Below are positions 32,685 through 43,372 of a stretch of 64,000 nt of DNA, piece by piece; position 1 is the stretch's first letter; each line of letters begins with the position of its first letter. The stretch covers positions 1,006,501 to 1,070,500 of the forward strand of contig JAIVFI010000001.1 of the NCBI GenBank assembly GCA_025558095.1, in the 5' to 3' direction. The notes under the pieces were generated by a model that was not told where the DNA came from, did not search any database, and saw nothing but the letters and a program-made list of their open reading frames with translations. The DNA is from Hyaloraphidium curvatum. Lineage: Eukaryota; Monoblepharomycota; Hyaloraphidiomycetes; Hyaloraphidiales; Hyaloraphidiaceae. Position numbers and translations under genes: made by a program.

Positions 32685-33682
32685 GGGGATTTCTAAGTGT
32701 ACGGTGGGATTGCTAGCTCCTCATTACATACATACCGGCGAACCCCATCACTCCCCGCCCCGGTTGGGACGGCGTCTCGCGCGCGGGCGGCATCGGGCGG
32801 CCGGCGGGGCCGCGGGGCGCCGGGTGCACGCACGCCCGCGCTGTCGCTGCATCGGAAAAACCCGATCGGACGGCGGCGCGGGCGGGGGAGGCGGGTTCGG
32901 GGGTCCGGGCGGGTGCGGCCCGGGCGCCGGCTCCTCGAGAGGCCGGATGGCCCGAGCCGGCGCCTAAGCTGCCGCATCCGTCCGGCAAACCCCGAATGCA
33001 GGCGGCGGCGGCGGGCTGTGCATGCTGCACGCCGCCGTCGACGTCCCGCGGGGCGACCAGGGGGCTCGCCGGGCTGCGGGGGGTACAACCCCGGGAGCAC
33101 CCTTGTGGTGGGGCGGCAGCCGATGGTCTCTTCGGAGCCGCGGCCAAGCCTCCGACGCCCGGCGAGCTCCCTGGTGCAGAGATGGCAGATGCATGCGAGG
33201 TGGGTGCGCGCTGGCCCGTAGCTGACCTCCCTCCCCAACCCCACAGGTCCTCGAGCAAGGCCGATGGACATCAAGGCGGCGGCGCTGCGCAGAGCGGGAA
33301 CGGGGACCCGGGTCGGGTGCGGACCCGGCCGGGCTCACTCTTCGGAGGGCGGCCTTGGTGCTGCCGGAGCACGTGCCCAGGCGGCCGCATCCGCCCGGGT
33401 TCTCCGAGTTCGGTCGGCGGGCGGCGCTTCGGCGCTGGCCGCGGGTCAGGCTTCCGTCGGGCAGTTGGGGGCGGGCAGGTGCGGGAGACGTGCCAAGCCG
33501 AGCACCTCGGTGCAGCACTAAGCGCACGGGTCGTTGGACGACGCCGTCCGCCACTGCTTCCCGCGCCTGTCTGCTCCCTCTCCATGGAGCTGCGCTGCAC
33601 ACCGTTCTGTTTCCATGTAAGTCACGTTGCACCCCAGTGAAGCCCGGCAGCGCTAACTATCGTTCCCTCGCAGGTCCAAGCA

Positions 33683-33712
33683 TGGCAAGGCGGCAAGGCG
33701 GCAAGGCGGCAG
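33683..33712 (+). repeat. (GGCAA/GGCGG) short tandem repeat
   Basis: Three to four copies of an 8-base unit reading GGCAAGGC followed by a degenerate copy. Confidence 0.6.
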
Positions 33713-33757
33713 GACAGCAGGGCATCAGGGCGTTAAGGAGCAAGGGCCGCGATCCGC

Positions 33758-33808
33758 AGCCGGGCACGGGTGCCAGCCGGGCACGGGTGCCAGCCTGGCA
33801 CCCGGTGC
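33758..33808 (+). repeat. 17-bp tandem repeat, near-palindromic
   Basis: Two exact copies of a 17-base unit (AGCCGGGCACGGGTGCC at 33758 and 33775) and a third diverged copy at 33792. The third is partly complementary to the first two, so the tract can fold into a hairpin. Confidence 0.7.
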
Positions 33809-33979
33809 GCCTTCGGGCCGGCAGGGTGATGTCGAGACTGGCGCTGGCTTCGGACCGCTCCGGAATCCACGCTCTCCGCACGCGCACGGTCGGGGTTTCG
33901 AGGCGGCAGGGCGGCAAGACACTGATTCGGAAAGACAGTGAAACGAACGAACCTCTAAAGGAAAACATCGGCAAAGATA

Positions 33980-34635
33980 TCAATCGCTCTTCTCCGCCGC
34001 ATCTTCCGAGGGCGCCGATTGCGACGCTGCGCCGTCCTGTCCCTGCCCTGCCGGGCCCTCTGCCGGCTTTCCCTCCGCCTCTGCGGCCTCCTTCTTTGCG
34101 CTTTCCAGCCTGCGCGCCGCCTCCTCGCCCTCGCGCAGCATCTCGTCCAGCTTCGCGTTCAGCGTGTCCGTGCGCCGTTCCACCTCGTCAAGCGCGCCCG
34201 ATGCCTGGTCCATCACTTTGAGGATGCTGGCAATGTCCGATTGGAGGTCTGCGGGCGGCCGGCGGGGGAGGGAAGCGAAGGTGGTGTCGATGAAAGCGCC
34301 CCGGAAACAGACGATGGAGCCGACGTCGACCACCGCCAGCCGCATCGTAACGGAATTCGTCAGATCGATCCACTCAAGCCGCACCATGAGCACCCACTGA
34401 GCTTGTTCCAGTCAAAGTTCTCGTCCTCCGGGTCGATGTCCAGGTGGGCAAGCGACGCCTGGATCTCCTGCAGCGCGGCCAGCGACGCCGTCAGCTCGTC
34501 CATGGCGTCGAGCTCGGCCGACCGCGGGGCGGAGCGGCCGTTTGGTGCCGGCATCGGGGTGGCGGCGATGGCGTACGAGGGGACTGGGACCTGAGAGATT
34601 TCAGAGCGAGTCGCCGCCGATAAAGCCAGGAACAT
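33980..34635 (-). CDS. small coiled-coil orphan
   Basis: Not recognised. Two exons (34398-34635, 33980-34248) with a 149-nt intron (donor GTGGGT, acceptor CCCGCAG) give 168 residues, or 141 if the ATG at 34554 is used. The protein is helical almost throughout: LDAMDELTASLAALQEIQAS, LDIDPEDENFDWNKL, then LQSDIASILKVMDQASGAL and TDTLNAKLDEMLREGEEAA, ending in an Ala/Glu/Ser tail. Size and heptad pattern resemble small subunits of BLOC/BORC or DASH-type complexes, but no diagnostic residues allow a choice. Part of the intron stays open in another frame, so the splice is moderately certain. Confidence 0.5.
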
Positions 34636-35071
34636 CCAGCGATCGACCTTTGCAGCTCTCCGTTGCCATTAGACTGTGGATGTACTCCGGCAGAAAGTCG
34701 TTCGTGTGGTTCTGTCTTGTATCAGCTACCTGGCACCGCTTCGAGCTGTCCATCCCAAGCATCCCAGCTGGCGACATGATCCGCCAGCCAAATTCTTGCT
34801 TTTCTAGCATTTGAAGAGCTCCTGGAGCTTGCGGTAGAGCTGTTCTGGAGCAATGACGCTTGAGGAGCTCTTGACTCACCGAGATCGCTGTGCGGTACTT
34901 GATCCTTAATCCTGAGCGATCCCGGGCCCGAATCGCCAAGAATGCATTCTTCGGAGACTTGATTCGTCGTTTAGATCCCTGATTCCCGGCCGCAAGCGAG
35001 TGGACGGGGTCGGTTGGGCGTGAGGGCGGTCGGTCTCGAAGTCCCTCCGTTGACCCCTCGTGGCACCCACC
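34636..35071. other. divergent intergenic region with inverted repeat
   Basis: 436 bases between the coiled-coil orphan (-) and MDV1 (+). An imperfect inverted repeat pairs 34812-34828 with 34857-34873 (14 of 17 positions). No gene seen. Confidence 0.4.
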
Positions 35072-37580
35072 ATGTCCGGGCCGCAGCAGCCGCCGACGCG
35101 GCCCGGCGGGCTGTTTGGCGGCGGGGGCGGATCGGCCGCCAAGCTGTGGAAGCCGCTTGGGCCGGGCGCGGCGCCGCGGTCGTTTGCGGTCCCCGCGCCG
35201 GCGCCGTCGCTCGCCGACGCGGCGCTGTCGCGGCTGCTGCCGCTCGCGCGCGGCGCGAATTCATTTGTGCGCGACATTCTCGCCGGCGAGGCGCCCGAGC
35301 GGCGGCGGCGGGGACGGCAGGGCCGCCGCGTGTCGCGCCTCGACGAGGCCGCGCAGCCGTCCGACTCGACGCTCGGCGACGACGGCGGGCTGTACGACGC
35401 CGTGCGATCGTCGTTCCCGCACCTCCTCGGCGACGCGCAGCCGCCGGCTCGCCGCAGCAGGAGCGTGCCGCGCGCAGCTACCGCCCCGGCCGGGAACCAC
35501 GCACGCTACGAGGCCGACGGCGCGGTGTCGCTGACCGACGAGACGAGGTCAAAGATCCGCAAGCACACGACGGCCCTGAGCAACGTGTGCCGCATCCTGA
35601 CCGACCTGCTGGAGCTGCGCGACCAGGTGGCCAACGAGAGCGAGGACCTCGAGTACCGCAAGGTGGGCACTACGAACGCCCCTTGGCGGGATTGTTCCTG
35701 ACTATTCCGATCATTCTGTCGCCGTTGACATGAAGGATGACTTGCTGGACGAGATGGACGCGCTCGAGGAGGGGAGCGGGCCGACGGACAAGAAGATCCA
35801 TCTGCAGTGGGAGCTGGAAAAGGTCCAGCGGGATCTCGACCACTGCGCGCGGCTTCGTGGGTTATTTCTACCGCGCAGCGCGCGATCTGCAGCTTACCCG
35901 GCCCACAACCACCAGTAAACGATATTGACGACCGCCTGGCCGAGATCGGCGAAGAGACGCAGCGCTTCGAGAAGCGCGTGCGCAGCATCAAGGCCGGCCC
36001 CATCTCGGGCCGCGAGGACGGCAGCAGCCTCGCGGAAGAGGAGGACGATTTCTCAGTGCGCGTCATCACCCTGGAGGGCCACACCGACAGCGTCGAGTGC
36101 CTGGATTTCGACGAGCCGTGGAAGACCCTGGTCACGGGCAGCGCTGACACGACCGTGCGGGTGTGGGATCTGAGCTCGCAGCACCAGTGGGCATTGCTGC
36201 GCGGCCACACCGGTAAGTGCAGTCGGCTGGATGCCGTCGCGGTCCGAACTGATCCCCCCTTCTTGCGTGCAAGGCGGCGTCAATTCGCTCCACCTGCTCG
36301 CGCAGCAGCTCCTGACGGCTTCGGCCGACAACACCGTCCGCCTGTGGGACCTCGCCAAGCTCCCCTCAATCCCCGTGCACTACCGCTCCTCCGAGCCCTT
36401 CTTCACCTCGGACGAGGGCGACCCGGACAACGAATCCATCTGCGCCACGGTGCTCGAGGGCCACTCGGCCTCGGTCAACTGCGTGCAGGGCGACGGCGAG
36501 GTGGTCGTCTCGGGCTCGTCCGACTGCACCATCCGGACCTGGGACCTCTACGACGGCCGGTGCACGGCGATCCTGCACCCGGGCCAGGATGACGAGGGCA
36601 GGGCGGCGCGGGACGGGGCGTCGTGGGGATGGGGAGCGAGCCCGGTCTCGGGCGAGAGGAGCAGGCGCAAGGGCAGGCGGAAAGGGCCGCGGCAGCGCGG
36701 GTTCGTCTCGCGCAAGGACAGCGACGTCGTGCCCGGGTTCGAGGCGGCGGAGGAACAGGGCCGGCCGCCGGGGCTGGGGACGCCGTCGTCGTCCAAGCTG
36801 CGGTTCGGCGGGGTGAGCTTCTTTGACGACGATTCGGAGGATGGCGAGTCGGAGGCGGACCTGTTCCAGGGTTTTGCGCGCAAGGAGGCGCCGCCACCAG
36901 AGGACGGGATGAGGTCGTCGAGCCAGGGTAACGAAGGGCGCCTGAAGGGGCTGGGCATCACGGACAACCCGTTCGCGGACGACAGGGCGCCTGCGCCGCT
37001 CGACGACGGCCTGGCGGACGGCGCGGCGCGGCTCACTATCTCGACCGATTCGGCATCCCTCCTGCACTCGTACCGCCAGCCGCCAAAGGCGCCGCCGCCC
37101 CCGACGGTGCCCGTGGACACGTACGGCCACGTCGCCGCGCTGCAGTTTTGGAAGCACGCCCTCGCCTCGGGCCACGGCGACGGCGTGGTGCGGCTCTGGG
37201 ACCTGCGGCAGAACGAGTGCACGCGCGAGCTGCGCGGGCACCTGGGCCCCGTCACGTCGCTGCAGTTTGACGAGCACTCGATCGTCACTGCCTCGTCGGA
37301 CAACACGATCCGGGTGTGGGACCTGCGCAAGGGCGACGCGACGGACGAGATCCGCGTGGAGGACCCGGTCAACGACCTGCGCTTCGACGAGGGCAAAATT
37401 TACCTGGCCGGCGGCGTGCCGCAGATCCGCGTCTACAACCGGCTCTCGGGCAAGATCAAGCTCATGTCGGGGCACTCGTCGCCGCAGGCGCACAAGGCGC
37501 CGACGCGATGCGTGCGCTACGGGGGACGGATGCTGGCGTCGGGGTCGATGGATGCCACGGCCAAGGTGTGGACCATCTGA
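35072..37580 (+). CDS. MDV1: Mdv1-like mitochondrial division protein (coiled coil plus WD40)
   Basis: Four exons (35072-35662, 35736-35856, 35916-36212, 36274-37580) give 771 residues. The N-terminal domain has a disordered start and a helical part (SKIRKHTTALSNVCRILTDL). The coiled coil spans the first two junctions: DDLLDEMDALEEG, WELEKVQRDLDHCARLLNDI and DRLAEIGEETQRFEKRV. A C-terminal WD40 propeller follows (ITLEGHTDSVECLDF, SADTTVRVWDL, SADNTVRLWDL, SSDCTIRTWDL, SSDNTIRVWDL, SMDATAKVW) with a long charged insert between blades three and four. Mdv1/Caf4 link Fis1 to dynamin Dnm1 in mitochondrial and peroxisomal fission. The insert is longer than in yeast. Confidence 0.85.
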
Positions 37581-38091
37581 GTGGGGACCGGGCCGAGGGG
37601 GGGATACGAGGGGGTGTACTGTGAACTGCGGAAATTGCGGCGCCCGGCTGGCAACGGATCTGTTGTGTACATACGCTGGATGAATGCTAGATGCAGAACT
37701 ACATTGTCAGAAGACAGGAGAAGGACGTTGCTGTGGCCCTGCATGGGATGAACTGATGATGTTCCGCCCTCTTTTTTTTCACACCCAGTGTGCTTCCCCA
37801 CCAACCTCACTTTCGAGCCGCGCCCCGCCTCATCGGCCCGTCCGCGCCGCTCCGCCGCCGGTTGGTTCGGCTGCCTGGCGATCGCCGCGTGCCGCGCGGC
37901 GTGGATTGCCCGGCGCTGACGCCGCGCAGCCGTTGCAGCCGCCGCCGCCCCGCGCCCGCACGCTCGGCCCCCCGGCCGGCGCCGCCGCCGCCGCCCGCCC
38001 GCCGCTCCCCGCACGCAGCAAAAAGGCGCCCCTGGCGCACCGCAGCACGCACCCCGCCGCCCAGCAAGCCCCCCAACAAGCCACACCCGCA
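37581..38091. other. intergenic region
   Basis: 511 bases between MDV1 and the next start. A Pro/Arg-rich frame runs through its second half but has no motif; treated as 5' UTR. Confidence 0.4.
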
Positions 38092-39363
38092 ATGTCGGTC
38101 CTGCACAACAAGTCCGTCGGCCCCGCCGTCACCAAGGCCCGCGTCGCAAAGAACGCCCGCGCCTCGCTGGCGCACCTCAAGGAGCACGACCTGCGCAAGT
38201 TCCTGCTCGTCAAGGGCGTGCAGCGCAAGCTGAACCACGTCAAGGAGCTCGTCGTGCAGGAGGCGCTGCTGCGCGCAAAGGCACAGGCCCCCGTGGCACC
38301 CATGGGCAAGCTCGTCATCTCCGACATCGTGGCCGTCGAGCTGCGTGTCCCCGTGCCCGGCAAGATCCACCAGCAGGCGGCCGCCGCCGGATCGCCGCAG
38401 CGGTCCTTTGGAGGCCTGCCTGCGCCCGCACCGCCTCGGCCCCCCGCACCCTCACCCGCCACCGCGTTCGACGGACCGGAGCGGTTTAGGTTTGATCCGG
38501 GCGCATTTACCGACGCCGCCGAGCGCGGCATGATCGGCATCGCCGAGGAAAGGATTATCGCCGGCTCCGGCCGCGCTTCGGCCTCGTCGGCCTCGTCGTG
38601 CTCCTCGCCGCTGTCGCCCATCAATCTGAGCGGTAGTGGTGGCGGCGCCGGCAATAGCGGCTCCGAGGGCTTCTCCACCGGCGTCGTCGTCGTCTCGCCG
38701 CAGTGTTTTGTCGGGGCCCTCGGGGAGCAGATGATGGAAATGCGGGCCACCGCGGAACGGACTGCTGCCACCACGCGCACCAGCGTCACTACGTCGGCAG
38801 AGGAAGCAACGCAGTGCTTTGCCGCTGGCCAAGAGCCGGCCGCCGCCGCTGCCGCCGGTGCCGCCGCCAGATTAGCGGCGGCGGCGGCGGCGGATTGCTC
38901 CGCGGCGCTTGCGGATCTCGGACAACGGGATCTTCGTGGCCTCGTGGAGCCGATAGCGGACCTTGCCCGCGGCGCCGAGGCGCAGCCGCAATCCCAGTCA
39001 TCCGACTCGGAAGACGGACAGTTGCAGTGCGCCGCGCCGGCTGCGGAAGAGCAGTGGCATCACTGGCGTTCCGCGTCGGAAGAGCATGAGCTTTATTGCT
39101 TTAAGCCGGGCTCCGAAGAGGAGAAGGACAAGCTGAAAAAGGACGGCGAGGGCAAAGCGCCGGCATCCGCGCACTCCGAAACCGAAGTGCTGGCATGCGC
39201 CCTCGCCGTTGCGGACGCGCTGGACGCTTACCTGACCGCCATGCGGTTGGCGACGGAGCTGGCATTGCTTGCCGCGCCGTTGTTGCAGCGGGACGCCGAC
39301 CGGCGATGCGCGCCGAGAGAAGAGCCGAGTAGTGCGATTGTTACCGCCGCCCTCGTTTGCTAG
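38092..39363 (+). CDS. Ala-rich orphan protein
   Basis: Not recognised. Single exon, 423 residues, start MSVLHNKSVGPAVTKAR. The first 80 residues are basic and helical (NARASLAHLKEHDLRKFLLV, VKELVVQEALLRAKAQAP), followed by Pro/Ser-rich linkers and an Ala-rich C-terminal half with a poly-Ala run. A short helix near the end (EVLACALAVADALDAYLTAM) is hydrophobic. The opposite strand is also open over part of it, so coding is likely but not certain; the + frame has the better start context and third-position GC bias. Confidence 0.45.
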   Translation: MSVLHNKSVGPAVTKARVAKNARASLAHLKEHDLRKFLLVKGVQRKLNHVKELVVQEALLRAKAQAPVAPMGKLVISDIVAVELRVPVPGKIHQQAAAAGSPQRSFGGLPAPAPPRPPAPSPATAFDGPERFRFDPGAFTDAAERGMIGIAEERIIAGSGRASASSASSCSSPLSPINLSGSGGGAGNSGSEGFSTGVVVVSPQCFVGALGEQMMEMRATAERTAATTRTSVTTSAEEATQCFAAGQEPAAAAAAGAAARLAAAAAADCSAALADLGQRDLRGLVEPIADLARGAEAQPQSQSSDSEDGQLQCAAPAAEEQWHHWRSASEEHELYCFKPGSEEEKDKLKKDGEGKAPASAHSETEVLACALAVADALDAYLTAMRLATELALLAAPLLQRDADRRCAPREEPSSAIVTAALVC

Positions 39364-39452
39364 CGGCCATTTGTGTACTGGTCTTGAGGAATCGGAGTGT
39401 TGAAAGGGAGTTTACTGTTTCCGTGACACAGTATAGTATCTTCAAAGGATAT

Positions 39453-41560
39453 CTAGTCCGCCATCTCGACGTCCCCGTCGCCTGCGAGCTCCTGCGAGTC
39501 CGCGTACCCGGCCGAACCGTCCGGCGTGTCCATCCGTTCCGCAGCCCTCGGCGCCTGCGCCGCGGCTGGCGCCTCGGCCGGTTTCCGCTTGGCAGCAGCG
39601 GCAGCAGAAGCCGCCGCGGTGCTCTGCGCCGGTCTGGTGCCCAGCATCCCCCGCGCCATGAGCGGCGGCCGCGCTGCAGACGCGGCGGCCGCGGGGTCGC
39701 GGTACGTCTGGTACACCTTGTTCCCCTTCTTCGGCCCCTTGGCCGCGCCCTCGTCGTCCGAGTCCTCGTATTCGTTTGGCCGCGACACCCGCGCGTCCCG
39801 ATCCCGCTGCGGCACCCGCTCGTCCTTGAACTTGTCCTCGTCCTCCACGTCCTCGTCGGAAAAGTGGTCCACGGGAACCTGCTGCAGCTGCACCGATGGG
39901 GCGTGCTCGAGCTCCTTGAGGTGGGCCAGGACCGTCTCGCGGACCTTGCGCAGGTATTCGGGAGTGTTCATGTTGGGCATGTTGGTAGCTGCAAAATGTC
40001 GTCGCGTCAGAAAGGCACGCATAGCGTGCGGACGAGACCCACGAAGGACTTCTAGGCGGTAGTTGGGTCCAAAGTACTCGAAGTAGTTGTTGTAGGGAAG
40101 CAGGGGATCGAGCTCAATGTCGCACGCCAAGGCTGCAGAGAAAGAGGGCTTAGGCGCAGAGAGGCTGTCGCTAGACAGAGCTACTCACAGGTCTCGTAGC
40201 ACCATGTCCGCGACACGTTCTTGGGCGTGTAGCCTCCGCCGCCCGTCAGGAGGATGGGAACGTTGAACTTCTTCATGAACTCAAGGCACCGCCCGTGCCC
40301 CACGTGGCTCAGGTTGAAGCAGCCCAACCGATCGCCGGCAAGCGAGTCCGTGCCGGCCTGGAGGAAAACGGCGCCCGGTCTGTACCAGTCCTAAAGGATA
40401 GCGGTCAGCGGAACGTTTCAGGGCGGGATAGATGCCACCAACCATGATGTACTGCATGATCGGCTCGAAAATGGAGTGGTAAGTTTCGTCGTCGATGCCG
40501 TCTCGCAAAGGTACGTTTCTGCGAAGCAGGATAAGCCCCGCGCCGGAAGAACCGTGCGGGTTTTACCTACACAGAGTAGTAGCGTCCCCTGCCGACACCA
40601 ATGTCCGAGAGGTCTCCGGTGCCGGGGAAAAAGTCGCCGTACTTGTGGAAAGATACAGTCATGACGCGATCAGTCGAATAGAATGCCTCCTCGACCCCGT
40701 CGCCGTGGTGCGCGTCAATGTCTGCGGGCGCAGGCCGCCGTCAGCACATCCCAATGGGACGCCAACGCCCGACTGACCGATATAGAGCACGCGCTGGTGG
40801 AACTTCAGCAGCTCCAAAATGCCGAGCACAATGTCGTTGACGTAGCAAAACCCCGAGGCACCGTCCTTCTTCGCGTGGTGCAGCCCGCCCGCCCAATTGA
40901 TGGCAATATCCGCCGCCCCGTCGTTGAGCCGCTTCGCCGCGCACACGGAGCCGCCCGCGGAGATCGAACAGAACTCGTAGAGGCCGTCGAAGACCGGGTT
41001 GTCGTCCCAGATGTTGAACCTGTTCTTGAGGTGCTCGAACTTGTCCACCTCGTCCGGCGTGATCCGCTTCAAGTACTCGATGTAATCGTCTGCACCGTGC
41101 GGCGGCGTCAGGACACGGCGCCGGGAGGTTTGGCAGTTGAGGCCCACCAGAGTGGAACTTGGTCATTTCCTTGGGCGTCGCCCGGTCCGGCCTGAAGATC
41201 TGCATGTGCTTCTCGAGGCCATAATTGACGATGAGGTCGTGCGTCATTCGCATCCTGAAGGGCTTCATGGGGTGGCCTGGGAGGTCGCGTCGGGGAAGCG
41301 CGCTGTCAGCTCGGAGAGGTCCATCGCCACCGCGACCAACGGACGGTACCTGGGGCATAGTGGTAGAGCCCCACATCCTCGTCGTAGAAGTAGCAGACGC
41401 GCTGTAGCCGCGAAAGGAACGTGTGAGTCCTTGGTACTCCCGCACCAGGAGGAAACACCGCGGCGCCCAATGCGCAGGTCCCGGGCACTCTCTTCAAGTC
41501 CTGAGAGCGCCTTTGCGGTCCGCATTGCTTTCTCACCGGTTTTCTACCCGAAGACGCCAT
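39453..41560 (-). CDS. RPD3: class I histone deacetylase Rpd3
   Basis: Nine exons and eight introns: 41402-41536, 41277-41349, 41090-41147, 40722-40777, 40519-40570, 40391-40442, 40133-40188 and 39989-40042. The product has 523 residues. Every join completes family sequence: [53 protein letters not shown], the zinc-site [52 protein letters not shown] and [20 protein letters not shown]. The catalytic His pair and zinc ligands are intact. The C-terminal tail is acidic then Ala-rich. The first exon codes only eight residues. The last intron is 54 nt with no stop, so it can be read through. Rpd3 acts with Sin3 in transcriptional repression. Confidence 0.93.
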
Positions 41561-41732
41561 CCTGGGCTCCGCAAACAGACGCGGGTGACTGATTGGCGCG
41601 GTCGTGCCCCCCGGCGGCGCCGCCGGCGTCGCGCGCGAGATCAACCACAAATCCAGGTTCGCGCGTCAATTCCCGCTCGGCCATAGAGATACTGACGAGT
41701 GATTGATTTCCTTTACAGAGAGCAGAGCCTCC

Positions 41733-43227
41733 ATGACGAGCCCTCGGGATCTCCCGGCGTTCGTCGCGTGGGACGCGCCACCTCCAGTGCTGGATCGCCC
41801 AACGTGCACTTCAGACATCCTCAAAGGCCGGGCCGCTGCAGGCATCGCATTGCACATGCATCAGCCGATTATGCCTGCGCCCGACGCGTCCGAGTCTCTT
41901 GAGACTGCTCCGTTGATTTCCAATCTCAAGTACATGCTCGAGAATCAGCACATCCACGGCAACCACGACGCGCCAAAGATGATCGAGTGCTACGAACGAA
42001 TGGGGTGGATCATTCCGCGGCTGATTGACGAAGGCTTCCGCCCGCGTGTTGCTCTCGAGTACTCTGGCTGCCTTCTGCACGGCTTGGCGCAGCTGGGCGA
42101 GCTCGGCGAATCCGTCCTGCGCAACCTGAAGCTCCTGGCCACCGACAAGCGGTGTGTCGATGCTGTTGAGTTCTTGGGGGCTCCATGGGGACACGCAGTT
42201 GCTCCGTCGACGCCCCCGGCGGACTTTCGGCTGCATGTTTATGCGTGGAGGAGCCACTTTGCTGCGCTCTTCGGGAACGAGGCGCTTTCGCGCGTGCGAT
42301 GCTTCAGTCCAAGCGAGATGGCGCTTCCTAACGATCCCGACGTTGCGTACACATTCGTTTCCACGCTTCTGGAGGCAGGGTACGATTCGGTGCTTGTGGT
42401 GGGTGTCGCAAGGATCCTGGTGCCGTGGTCGGGGACTCATCCATTTGAGCGAGCAGCAAGAGCACACGATCGAGGACATGGACGGAGCGGGAGTTCGTAC
42501 ACCCCATGTGCCGCACCGCTTAGTCTGCCGGAACTCCGAAGGCCAGGAGTGCTCGATTGCTGCCGTGATCAAGACACAAGGGAGCGATACGAAGCTCGTT
42601 GGCCAGATGCAGCCCTTCTACGAAGCTGCTTCCATACATTCAGAGTGCGAGATACGAGGCGTCAAGATTCCGCATTTTGTTTTCCAGATCTCCGACGGCG
42701 AGAACGGCGGTGTCATCATGAACGAGTTTGTCGGCAAGTTCGAGGAGGTCACCAAGAGCCAGTCGCCGAGCTCGCCGCCGCTCGTGACAATCAGCGAGTA
42801 TCTCGACCACGTTCGCAGCCTCGGAATCACCCTCGCCGACCTGCCTGCATGCAGGCCTCGCTTCCAAGGAAGGATCTTTAACCTGGTGGACTCGGGGAAG
42901 TGCCCGACCGTTGCAGCGGCGATCGAGCACCTCAAGGGCTCTGATCATGCCTTCTCCCTCGAGGGAGGGTCTTGGACCAACGATATCTCCTGGGTCAAGG
43001 GCTATGGGGACGAGCTCAACAGGATGCTGGAGCTGAGCGCGGCTCTGTGGGCGGTGCGAAACTCGGAGAGGCAGCCCGCCGGACCGGATGCATGGCGCAA
43101 TGCGCTGTACCACCTGCTTTGCTCGCAGACGTCTTGCTTTCGCTACTGGGGCAAGGGTGCGTGGACTGAAAGGGGGAACGAGATCTGTCGGCGTGGGCTC
43201 GAGATCCTGAAGCACGATTTCAAGTGA
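41733..43227 (+). CDS. glycoside hydrolase family 57-like protein
   Basis: Two exons (41733-42398, 42457-43227) give 478 residues. The GH57 first motif is present as HMHQP (residues 41-45), and a middle block reads RCFSPSEMALPNDPD followed by the junction-made VLVQEHTIED, as in bacterial GH57 proteins of the (beta/alpha)7-barrel class. Later parts (PHFVFQISDGENGGVIMNEF, WTNDISWVKGYGDEL) also resemble bacterial members. GH57 enzymes act on alpha-glucans, mostly in archaea, bacteria and cyanobacteria. The intron is spliceosomal, so this is not contamination. Its acceptor is a GAG-CAG tandem; the CAG site is preferred. It is divergent from RPD3 (172 bases). Substrate unknown. Confidence 0.75.
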
Positions 43228-43372
43228 ATGGAGCTGCTCTTTTTTCGTTTGCAATGACGAATATGAGGAAGGCCTCCGTGGGCCGTAGCCGGCGGATCGG
43301 CTTCGTCGGCCCTCGCGCGCCTTTTCCGCGGGAAGCGGAGGTACTTCCGTCCCACATCCCCCTCGCGTCGCC

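Larger units (their letters stand above)
32685..33979. other. gene-poor GC-rich stretch
   Basis: About 1.3 kb with long overlapping open frames in several phases but no recognisable domain, no plausible start/splice structure and no tRNA-like element. Contains two short tandem repeats, listed separately. It may be the 3' flank of the retroelement or degenerate mobile DNA. Confidence 0.5.

Noticed and set aside
31125-34000. CRISPR-like or phage-like array
   Set aside because: Repeats are two or three adjacent units with no spacers; the genome is eukaryotic.
33355-34221. 288-codon + frame in the gene-poor stretch
   Set aside because: Runs through both short repeats and into the antisense of the coiled-coil gene; no domain.
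34601-34939. Minus-strand frame upstream of the coiled-coil orphan
   Set aside because: Looks slightly protein-like but has no partner exon or motif; overlaps the inverted repeat.
37830-38789. 319-codon frame opposite the Ala-rich orphan
   Set aside because: No start context or motif better than the + strand; treated as shadow.
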